From the NCBI GenBank assembly GCA_024529925.1, contig JAFEUB010000786.1:1-64000 (forward strand): 64,000 bases of DNA, read 5' to 3'. Position 1 is the first letter of the stretch. The number at the start of each line of letters is the position of its first letter. The notes under the pieces are model-generated. The model was not told the origin of the DNA. It did no database searches and saw only the letters and a program-made list of their open reading frames with translations. The translations under genes and the position numbers were made by a program. The DNA comes from Ophthalmolycus amberensis (Eukaryota; Chordata; Actinopteri; Perciformes; Zoarcidae). Below, piece by piece: positions 13,067-22,800 of this stretch.

Positions 13067-14337
13067 TACAAAACACTTGGCTTCAAACTACAGCTTCAAA
13101 CTTTTTAACTGTGAACAATATGTTAACTGTTAACAGTTTACAGTATACTTAAATAAATATAAATAAATACAAAACACACACACACTCTGTACACACACTG
13201 CAGCTTCAAACTTCAGCAATTATTTTGCAGAAATATGAGCATATTTTCCTTCTCTGGCAAAATACGACACGTCTGACTTATTTTATTTTACGAGTTGGTG
13301 GCGGTAATGCGCCAATTCGTCGTTTGCCAACCGCCAGTTGGTCTCAAAGGAGGAGAAGAAGCTTCCGCGTGCCTGTGTTGTTGTGCTTATGAGCGGCAGC
13401 GCTAAATACCCCGTTGTAATAATACTATGAGTGAGGAGCGGAGGACCGAGTCCTGCTGCCAGGACGGAGTCATCAGAGTAGTGTAAAAAAAAGTATTTCA
13501 ATCGGCTCAGGTACCGAAAGGAGGCACCGAAATCTGCGTTACGTTTCGGTCCGGTAGGTACCGGACGTATAGGAACCGGTTCCATACCGGCACCGTTTTT
13601 TCGGTACCCAACCCTACGTAGCTTGTCAAATCATTACATCCGGGCCGAATGAAATGATTGGATGTGTATATTACAGTCCTATGACAGCCCACAGATGGCG
13701 GATTTTTTATTTATTTTTGTCAGAGCATTTGATTCATTGATTGCTGTTGGGTCGTAAAGAGAATTTCAGCAAAAATGTCAAAAATGTTTTTGAGGAAGAT
13801 TACCAACACTGCCTTTAGGAATTTCTTGAAAATACTTTAAACCGGATCAGAAATGATGATGGCCGGACAAAGGTCGGTTTGAAAGATAAAGGGGTATCAT
13901 GATACAGAACAGCAGCAACATTTCACAACACTATGAAATATAGTGTTCCTCTTATCCATGGTGCTTTTCATCCAAATTAAGATTACTAAAATTATGCAGA
14001 TTTAAATGTGTTTAGAGATTGTGGCTCACTGCAGTGCTGTGGAGCTCAACACACACACAAATTAAAAAAACACACCAAAAAAGAATCAACACCAATGTGT
14101 CTTTGCAAATAGAATTAGCCCAAAAAAACAACCTGCACAGCAAATATCCAGTAATTAGTGCGACAACAAAAAGGCATCACTAAAGACAAGCAAGACATAA
14201 TGAACACAGTAACAATAAAGATATCATAAACAATTAAGTTGCAAAAAACAAAATCCTCAGTTGGGGTTTTAACAGTATACGGCGTTATTAAAATTGACGG
14301 TACACTGTGTGCATCTGCTTAACTAAGGAAAGAGAAA

Positions 14338-14369
<32 letters not shown>

Positions 14370-14434
14370 TGTGTGTGTATGCGAGTTAAAGGTTCAGACA
14401 GGAGCAGTATGGCTGCTCTGTCGATCACCTACAG
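13067..14434. other. Non-genic stretch with a hAT-type terminal fragment and GT repeat
   Basis: No gene seen. About 13270-13616, read on the minus strand, begins GGGTTGGGTACCGAAAA and continues with several near-palindromic GGTACCG/CCGGTACC words. This is the look of a terminal fragment of a fish hAT-like element; an accompanying 100-codon minus-strand ORF (13283-13585) has no recognisable domain. A (GT)n tract lies at 14338-14380. The rest is AT-rich unique sequence. Confidence 0.45.
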
Positions 14435-15418
14435 GAGGAGTCACCAATAGGCAGGCCGCGGTCCGGATACAGACCCAGACGTTGTCCTATCCGGACCCGG
14501 ACGTATAACTGATGGATAATTGAGAATTATACATTTTGGCGGAGCGATTCTATTTTAACCTGCGCAGCTTTTCCAGCCTTTACGGCGCTAGGTCAGCAGT
14601 CCAGGAAGCACACCGACCAATTGCATGTGTTGTAAATCATCTCACGTGATGCTACTCAGCCAATGGAATATGAGTATTCTGAAACGCATCTTGAGTCGAG
14701 TGAGATTTGCACACAGACAGGAGAGAGACGGAGCACGAGAGAGAGAGCAGTGGGACGAGTAAGTCGGAGGAGCAAACTCACATGGTGTGCTCTAAAAAGA
14801 GAAAACAGAACTTTTAACAAAGAATGGACGGACTCTTATTTGTTCATTCTTCTTGCTTGTGCTACTAAACCACTCTGACTCATATGTTCAGATACCGTGG
14901 CCATTATCAAACGCGCCAATGTGAAACGCCACTACGAGACCAAACATGAATCTTTAGAGCAAACATACCCACTCCAGTCTGAACTGAGGGCAAGATGTTA
15001 AGCTGTGTAGAGATTGTTTATTATAAAGTTGAGTGAGACCGTTATGATGTGAAATGGATTCAACAAAAGAGAAGAAAAAAGTTCACTCCAGCCACACTTT
15101 CATTTTCATTAATTTTTCTAAAATCAAGCACTTTGTTTTAAGATGCAAGTTTTTCAAAAGTTCTTTTTTTTGTATATTATTTTACTTGAAATGACAGAAG
15201 AATATTTATTTATCTATTCTATGTATTATTTATAATCCATCCAGTTATATCTGAAAACTGAGAATAATAATTGTTAAAATATAATTGATGTGTACTTTAT
15301 TTGATTTGTCAGTTGTTGACGACACAGCGCAAGTTAGACATTATTGTAATGTTCCGGACCTTTGCACATGGACATTTTCTCAATCTGGACCTTTTGGAAT
15401 TTGAATTGAATACCCCTG
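14435..15418 (+). mobile_element. hAT DNA transposon, decayed, with intact 8-bp target duplication
   Basis: The 984-bp segment is bounded by identical ACCTACAG octamers (14427-14434 and 15419-15426). The 3' end reads ACCCCTG, so its complement starts CAGGGGT, and the 5' end is a diverged GAGGAGT. An 8-bp duplication and CAGGGGT-type ends are hallmarks of hAT elements. It encodes the N-terminal part of a transposase (separate entry) but is far too short to hold a full one, so it is an internally deleted copy. Confidence 0.75.
14795..15001 (+). pseudogene. hAT transposase N-terminal BED/C2H2-type fragment, broken
   Basis: Read in one frame the segment gives a NKEWTDSYLF stretch, then CATKPL, a TGA stop at 14876-14878, and continues in frame with LICSDTVAIIK, RHYETKH and YPLQSELRAR before TAA at 14999-15001. 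This pattern (KEWTDxYxF, CLxCSxxVA, RHYETKH) is the N-terminal zinc finger of hAT transposases related to GTF2IRD2/ZBED-type domesticated proteins. The stop stands where the first zinc-binding Cys of the family is expected (TGC to TGA). No catalytic region follows. It is a dead fragment inside the 984-bp element. Confidence 0.65.
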
Positions 15419-15426
15419 ACCTACAG

Positions 15427-16405
15427 GATATGTTAGTTATTAATAATCATGGGACAAAGCTCACAGCTAGTAGATTTAACCCGCTATAGTGCTGCTAACA
15501 TGTAAACAAACATAAAACATATTACTGTTACATGTTATTCTTTTTACCAGGTTTATCATTTTGTTTATTATTATAATAATGATGTTCTCATTCCTTTAAG
15601 GGTCATTGTAATGGGTCATAATAATAATAATAATTTTGGATATCGTAATACATTACAGTCAAGTGATGTAATTTTCTAAACTCACCAGATTGGAGCTGTT
15701 CTATAATTTACCGTCGCAATATTAAAAAGGTATTTGGTCAAAACTATCGTGATATTTGATTTTCTCCACGTCGCCCAGCACCATCATAATAATAATATGG
15801 TGTAAAACCGTATACTACGATATTTGTAAGACCGTACCGTGAACATCTCATAACATTACAACCCCATTGTCAATACGTTTATTGGGATCTACACAACCTC
15901 AGACTCACCAGTACAATCATGCATTTCTACTCTCAAGCACACACGACTGTGCCAACTGCAGAGGAATAATTGCCACCTTTAAGATGACGCTGCCTTTTTC
16001 TCTCTGCGTATGTTTAACCATAAAGCGCGCATGAGTTTGAAGAGCAGGATTTATCTTTCTGACAGTTCACTCTCTGTCGTATAGAAGCTGTTTGCGCTGC
16101 TGCCGCCGGTGAAGCACCAAAAGAAAGGAGCCGGTTTCCACACGAATGAGGATGATGCAACTCGACACGCAGTTTTCAGTCCTGAGAAGAGAGCAGCGCT
16201 CAGACCGACGGTCGGTCTCTCACACCACCGCGGACACGTCTCTGTCGTTACGGAGATAAAGTAGTGCCGAAATGCTGGAGACGTGGGCTGTACGCGGAGC
16301 TTTGAACGTTGCATTTAGTAACAAGTTAGCTCATATTTCGCACCTTGTTTTCTCCCCCCTTCACATTATTAACGTTACACAAGCAAAATGCGGGTTTAAA
16401 CTTAC
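15427..16405. other. Unassigned sequence upstream of array side of psat1 exon 1
   Basis: 15427-16000 is AT-rich with poly-ATAA patches and no ORF worth naming. About 16050-16300 is richer in CpG. It contains an 87-codon minus-strand ORF (16051-16314) that matches no family I know. If psat1 is intact this is the start of its first intron, and the CpG-rich part may be promoter-downstream sequence. Confidence 0.4.
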
Positions 16406-16462
16406 GGATGGCGGGAGTTTTGCAGGTCCAGCGCCAAAGTTGATGGTTTGTTTCTGCTCCAT
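16406..16462 (-). CDS. psat1: Phosphoserine aminotransferase, first coding exon only (partial)
   Basis: On the minus strand ATG at 16462-16460 opens 19 codons, MEQKQTINFGAGPAKLPPS, followed directly by a GTAAGT splice donor (16405-16400). The NFGxGPAKLP motif is the diagnostic N-terminus of PSAT1, the pyridoxal-phosphate enzyme that converts 3-phosphohydroxypyruvate and glutamate to phosphoserine and 2-oxoglutarate in cytosolic serine synthesis. The exon boundary after 'LPxS' fits the family. No exon 2 (expected to continue with a 'VLLE...K' helix) was found on the minus strand down to position 1, so the rest lies beyond the window or is missing. If present, intron 1 exceeds 16.4 kb and contains the repeat array. 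PSAT1 is on human 9q21, as are isca1 and tut7. A hAT relic begins at or within a few bases of the start codon, so 5' untranslated sequence may be transposon-derived. An orphan exon copy is the alternative. Confidence 0.75.
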
Positions 16463-17317
16463 GATGGCGTGATGTTACGAGATGTGCCGACGCTTCGAAG
16501 CGTGTGTCGAGTAATGGAGGGGGCGTTTCCTCGAAGCGCGTATCGAGGCTTGCTTCATTTAGGGGAGGAGCCAAAAATGATGACGTCCGAAGCCTCGCTG
16601 CCCGGCTGTACCACGTGACTGCTTCGGGAAGTGGTTCAGATTTTGCCTCTGGAGTACTGGGAGAGGCAAAAATTCCTGTATGAAAATTTATATAGACTTG
16701 CTCTTGCGTTTTTGTGCACGCCAGCATCTTCTGTACCCTGTGAAAGGGTGTTTTCAAAGGCCGGAGAGGTTGTGTCAAAAAAAAGGAATCGTTTAAAACC
16801 AAAAACTGTTGAGAAACGGTTATTTCTGAATTAAAATGAATAAAATGTCCCCTGTCCTGTACATCACTGTCCAAGTTACACAAGCATATTCAGTCCCCTC
16901 TTCCTAGTTCCACAAGCACTTTCACTGTCCTCTGCCTGCTTAAGCCTGTGCCATTTTCCTAAAGTGACATAATAACATTATTACACAACCTGCCATATCA
17001 TATGATACTACCATTTTGGGAAAATTTACACACACAGAATACATTCAAAAAATATTTTATTATGCACATATGTGATAATTTATGTACAGAAATTATTTCG
17101 TCATACATTTTTGTAATTCATAGTCATTCCCAACAGCCATAACAGACACAAAATTTCAATGCATCACATTATGTGGTTCACATACAGCTGCCTGTGATTA
17201 TACACTTGGCCAGTAGGTGGTTTCGTGTGCACATGAAGCTTCGAGAAATTAACCCTTTCTCGAACCAATTGGCTGAAGTGGTTCGATGCCTCATGAGGCT
17301 TCATCTCGCCATCACTA
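16461..17317 (+). mobile_element. hAT transposon relic (internally deleted)
   Basis: The right end, read inward, is TAGTGATGGCGAGATGAAGC. The left end carries TGATGGCGTGATG at 16462-16474, giving imperfect terminal inverted repeats. The plus strand encodes a hAT dimerisation-domain relic (next entry). Eight-base flanks do not match, so the exact borders are uncertain by about 10 bases. The left border coincides with the psat1 start codon. Confidence 0.6.
16631..16834 (+). pseudogene. hAT transposase C-terminal dimerisation domain, fragment
   Basis: The frame encodes LPLEYWERQKF, then LALAFLCTPASSVPCERVFS, then KAGEVVSKKRNRLKP and ends with a TAA. The run 'Y/W...L..LA..FL..PASS.PCERVFS.AG.......R..L' is the signature of the hAT family C-terminal dimerisation domain (ZBED1-like). 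Zinc-finger and catalytic parts are missing, so this is a 68-codon remnant that cannot act as a transposase. It is transcriptionally opposite to psat1. Confidence 0.8.
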
Positions 17318-19063
17318 CTATGATATAAAGAAAGAGAGCTAGAGATTTCCCGGTGGGTGTTTGCTCTGCTTTACTTCAGCGATGTGGATGATTTCCTCCC
17401 TCCCTCCTGCACAGCTCGTCGGCGTTGAAGCAAATTGTCTAGCAGTGTGTGAAATGTTGCCTTCACGTACCGCCTCGTAAACTCGTGAGCTCCATTGACA
17501 AAATAGGGTATAATTGATGTAAGGCTGTGTACATCTGTAAACACCTTTTAGCTTGTTAGTGTTATTAATTAACCCTTGTTTAATAATTAGTTTGCAGATA
17601 TTATCGTGACATAGGGATAATTCATTATTTGTATGTAATTGTTTTTAAATGCCATGTATTTGGCGATATGAAAAACAAACAGAGCAAGAACTGCCACATA
17701 TGTTTAGCTTAAATTATATTTCTGTTTAATTTTGTTAAAACTCGTCAACAACAACAACAGATGCACAACAATAAAACAGACCATTCTATGTGTTACATAA
17801 GAGGCCAAAGGGCTGTTTGTTAATATTCGTTCATGTGCGCTCTGTGGAAATACAAATATTTTTGACATCACGTGAAGGCAGCACGAGGACCCCCAAACTC
17901 CCAAAGCAGCCGTCCTATTGGCTGGTGGCACATGTAGTGTTTGGTAAACGGCTTTCATTGGTGAATGTTAGCTCTGCACTGTCTGGTTCCGCGGTCATGC
18001 CACAAAAACATGCTGGCGCCCACCTGACACAGACAGAAAAACTTCAGTGCTTTTAATTTGAAACTATTAACACCACAGTAACAATGTAGCATCATGAAAG
18101 ACTGTTTAATGACTGTCACCATATTAAAATAAATGCATGCAGCCATGGAAAACGGGTTTAAACTATAATGTTCATGTTTTATATTGTGTAAAATAAAAAC
18201 TTCCTTTAAATCATTTAGGTAAAATACAGGAGCAATAACCTTTGGCTGCTCGATCACAACATCACCAATTAATCAATGGGCCCTGCGGGAATTGGGACAT
18301 CAGTGCATGGTCAGCAACTTAAAGGTGCACAGAGTTTCTGCAAAGATACAGGTTATGTGTTCAGCTAAAAGGGAAGAGAAAGGATTTGTGGGTAAATCTC
18401 AACGAGGCCACATGTGCAACCCATTTCAATTGTGACACGCCTGCACTGAAATAAACAAAACAACAAAAAGCTAAATCATACACAAGTTTAATATTGTTCT
18501 TTTTTTCAAACTTTTGATTCCATTTATATTCATGTTCGCTCTGCCACACATAAACATCAACAGTAGCTCAGCTGTGTAAAGTGCACATAGATTCACAGAC
18601 AAAAGAATCATGTTTTAGGACTTCAGAGGAAAAATGGAATGTGTTGTTGAATGCATGTTTTCTTTCCCAACATGCACATGAGGACACAGCAGGAAGCTAA
18701 ATCAGCAAATTAGGAAACCATTTTTGCAAGAAACGTTAAAAGGCTTTTGTAGCTGGACAACACCTTTCCAAGCTGGCTGAATGCTGTAATTCTGTTACTA
18801 GAAGAGCTAGTATTCTACACAATTTAAGCGACGAGCTTAGAAGATAAAGATCAGATAAGACAGGAGCTCAGAAGATAAAGATCAGATAAAACCAGGAGAT
18901 CAAATATTTTTACGTCCACTGAGCTGATTGCATCAGTCCAGCTATACAGTAATGACAGATGACAAAGATAATTGTGATTCAGCAGCTTATGAACATCACA
19001 ATGTGCTCCTGATTGGTTTGTCCCTTTAAAAAGAAAAAGATCACAAGGTAGACATTGCTCTTC

Positions 19064-19067
<4 letters not shown>
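17318..19067. other. Intergenic sequence between psat1 start and the GT repeat
   Basis: No gene seen. If psat1 is intact, 17318-17500 is its displaced upstream region; it contains a moderately CpG-rich part (17400-17490). At 18838-18903 a ~33-bp unit containing AGAAGATAAAGATCAGATAA is duplicated in tandem. The 18361-18549 minus ORF shows no recognisable domain. Confidence 0.4.

Positions 19068-19133
<66 letters not shown>
19068..19133. repeat. (GT)n microsatellite
   Basis: Uninterrupted GT dinucleotide repeat of about 33 units. Confidence 0.97.
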
Positions 19134-19135
<2 letters not shown>

Positions 19136-19139
19136 TTTT

Positions 19140-19540
19140 TTGCTCACAATGTGGGGACATAAATCTGATTACACATTGTGGGGACTCGCCTTCCTTTTGG
19201 GGACAGTCTCTAGGATATTAATGTAAGTCAATGTCTTGTCCTCTAAAGTGATGGAAACATGACTGTGTGTGCGTGTATATGTGTGTGTGTATGTGTGTGG
19301 CCATGTTTTACCCATCTTGTGAGGACGTCAATCTGATAACACATTGTGGAGACTCGCCTTCCTTTTGGGGACAGTCTCTAGGAAGTTAATGTAAGTCAAT
19401 GTATTGTCCTCTAAAGTGATGGAAACACAAATGTGTGTTTGTCTGTTGGGGCTTCTTTTAGCCATCTTGTGGTGACATAAATCTGATTAAACATTGTGTG
19501 GACTCGCCTTCGTTTTGGGAACAAAATGGGGACAATGCAC
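19140..19540. repeat. Three imperfect tandem copies of a ~170-bp unit
   Basis: The words ACATTGTGGGGACTCGCCTT and ACAGTCTCTAGGA with TTAATGTAAGTCAATGT occur near 19170, 19340 and (shortened, diverged) 19490, separated by short GT-rich tracts. The unit adjoins the large GT microsatellite. Confidence 0.8.
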
Positions 19541-19812
19541 GTCCCTCCATGTGAATTATTATATTTTAGGGTGAAGACTTGGTTTAACTTTACGGTAAGG
19601 TAAGGTTAAAATTAGGCTGGTAACAATTTTTGTTATTGTTAGGTTAAGTTTCCAGGAGATGAATTAAATCAATGTAATTTACCCAAAAGTCATGAAAACT
19701 CGACTGTGTGTGTACACGCACAGATATACCAGGTTGAGCAGACTGCTCTCATTTCCAGAACAAACCATAAATAAACAATGAGCGCACAGTGTCCTAATGC
19801 CCAGCGTGACCT

Positions 19813-22800
19813 TTAGGAACCAGATGAAAGAAAGTGCATCTCTGCTTCTCCTTTGGGTGCCGGGCGATCCATCTCTCCTTGTTCCTCTGCTTCCATGTTT
19901 GCCACCCTGACTCTCCGCCTCGTGCGCCACAGAAATATGGCAGGGAAGGCGTGCTTGAAGGCCTTTCTGAAGTTGTTGCCCAGGAAGGCGTAAACCAGCG
20001 GGTTGACGGAGGAGTTGGAGTAAGACATGCAGTGACCCCAAATCCTTAGCTGCGGGTGCAGAATTGAGATGGACTTAGATAAAAGGCATTGATCTGTGGC
20101 AGTTTTTGAAGCAAGTGCCACATCAATATCTGTGACCACAATCCTGTCATTCACTGTCATTGCCTGGAAGAGCAAAACTTAGACTGTAGATCCACACCTC
20201 GTCACAAAGAATATTCTAAATATAATGTACATTTTTAGAATTTTCTGGATTTTTAGTCGTCTTGCCATTTGTTAGCAACCGCCTTTTAAAGGACGTGTAA
20301 AATCTTTACAATTGATGAGAGGGGTACATATTGTATGTTGTAGAACAAAATGTTAAAATCTCCTCAGCTTGTGTTAACCACAGATGTTATTTCAGGCATC
20401 TAACCAAACACCTATTCAAAAAAGAACATTGACTTTGCGACAAGGGAACCGGGAGTGCAAAAATGCTGCCTCATTTCCTGGTTTTAGGACTCATTTCTGC
20501 GGCGCTCTATTGGCAACTAATTCTTGATCGTTGGTTGCCATTAGTTGCAAGTTGAAACTACTCTTTAACAACATGAAAAACAGGGACAGCAAATGTGTGC
20601 AGCCCAAAATAAATACATTGTTAATATTTGTGGCATTAGTGATATTTTAAAAGACATTCCTACATGTGCGCTAACTTGTGTGCCAACAGGCATCTGTTTG
20701 AAAGACATTGGCGAAAACTGCAAATTGATTCAAGCGATAAAGAACCAGATGAATCTGAACGAAAAACAAAAAAAGAAATCTGTGAAAACTTGAGAAAGTA
20801 TCCAGACAGCTTTGAGCTGGACGGCAAATCATACTGGAAAGCATGTACAAATTTTTTTCATTATTGAGCTGACGTACAACTGTATAATACTCCAAATATA
20901 AGAGGAATAAAAATAGCAACCATATTTTCAGTTTCGGCCACCAAAAGGCTGGACTGACAACCACTTTTAAAAGTTATTTTTGAGCCCCGTATTCAGTTAC
21001 ACCCCTGAATCCCACATCTACAGCATCAGACATCACAGAGAGTAAGTCACCTTGTATAGAACGTAACTGCGGAGGCCAAAAGCTTGAAGGAGGATGCAGA
21101 CCTGGATCGGGCCCCAGCAGATGAGAAATAAGGCCACCATCACCATCACCATCCGGGAGACTCGCGCCCGCACCGCCGCTGCTCGCTCCGCCTGAGCCTG
21201 GAGCTGGAGTTAGGGAGGCTTTGAATCACATTATGTTCCCTGAGGAATCAATACATAAAAAAATAGCAAAGCAACTCTTACTTGGTAGCTGCTGTCGATG
21301 GGATTCACGCTGGCTTGCCCAATGCGCTTGAGCATGAAGGCGTAACAGGCGGTGATGGTGAGCAGGGGCAGCAGGTAGACGGCCAGGAAGCTGTAGATAA
21401 TAAAGGCTCTCTGGAGGCGGGCCGAGGGGAAGACCTCACTGCAGTACGTCTGGGGACCAAACCAGTCTCCTGCCTCCAGACGCTGGTACACGGCGACGGG
21501 GATCGACAGAAGCAGGGAGCCTGGGGGGGACGACACACGACCATATGACCCAGAGCGTGATGTTCAAAATAACTTGTACATATCGCCACTAGATGCCGGC
21601 TCCAATCCCAAAAAACAAACCACGTGAACAGCAACTCGAGAATCCCCAAGTGCTCTCTGGGGTGGTTTCTTTTCATTACATCAGTTTTCTGACTTCGGTT
21701 TTAATGCAGTAGATAATTTGCATCAAAGCAAAGGAGGGTCATTACAAGGTAAACAAAAAGGTTGTTTGCACTGTTGTCATTTTCCAATGTGTGTATAAGG
21801 TCGTGAATGTGTGCGTGGTTGTGTTTGTTTGTGGCGTACCTATCCAGATGGACACAGAGATGGCCAGAGCCATGTGTGGGGTGCGGTGTCGCAGTGACTG
21901 CAGAGGATAGACGGTCACGTAGCAGCGGTCCACGCTCATAGCGGACAGAGTGATGCACGTCGCCTGAGCGGTCACCTGAAACATACACACAAAGTAACTT
22001 TGTTTCTTTAACTGCACAGAGACATTTTTATACCCTTTTTTCCCTCCGTTACATTTTCAGGTTTGTTTTATGTTTTGGGTCTAAGATTAGTTTTTTTGTA
22101 TTATTTTGGTATCTGTACATCCAAAGTTATTCTGCGCATAACTACACCACGGTAAAGACAACGAGGCTTTAAAGGCGGACTAGTCGGCGTGGTAACCTTT
22201 TATAGTCTCATTTAGCCACTTGTTAGCAGACGCCTTTTTTAAAAACACGTAAAAGGTACAAATGTCACCAGAGGTGTATATATATGTATATATCAGGGCT
22301 GGTCAAGTTAACGCGTTATTATCGCGTCAACGCATTAATTAATTAACGCCGACAATTATTTTATCGCGCATTAACGCAGTTTTTTTTTATTATTATTAAG
22401 CGGACATTTTTAACACAAGAACCGGGCAGCGAGTGGTCGACAGCTTTGTTTGTGTGGCGTCACTTCCTTCTGCTGCCACTCTCCCCCCCACCGGGTGACA
22501 CGCCCGGTCCGGAACCGTTGGCCCTTCCTGTCTCACACACACACACATACTCACGCGCGCGATCGTCTCGTTACAGGATCAAACGTGACAATATCAAAAT
22601 AAATATTGTCCTGTTTTTAAATAAACATATAAGCACATGAGAACAAACTGCTCTTAACTGCAACTCTTTATTAGCATAACTTCCACATGCAAATTACTGC
22701 CGCCGTACAGACTCCCTCCAGGTTCCCATGCTTCACCTACATTCCCCTGGGTCCTAAGTCCCTCCAGGTATAGCTTCTTATCACCCTCTTTGTACCAACG

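Noticed and set aside
16326..16883. 185-codon minus ORF across psat1 exon 1 and the hAT relic
   Set aside because: It reads the opposite strand of the transposase remnant and a different frame from psat1, so it is a shadow.
18851..19147. 98-codon minus ORF
   Set aside because: Largely a translation of the GT microsatellite; no homology visible.
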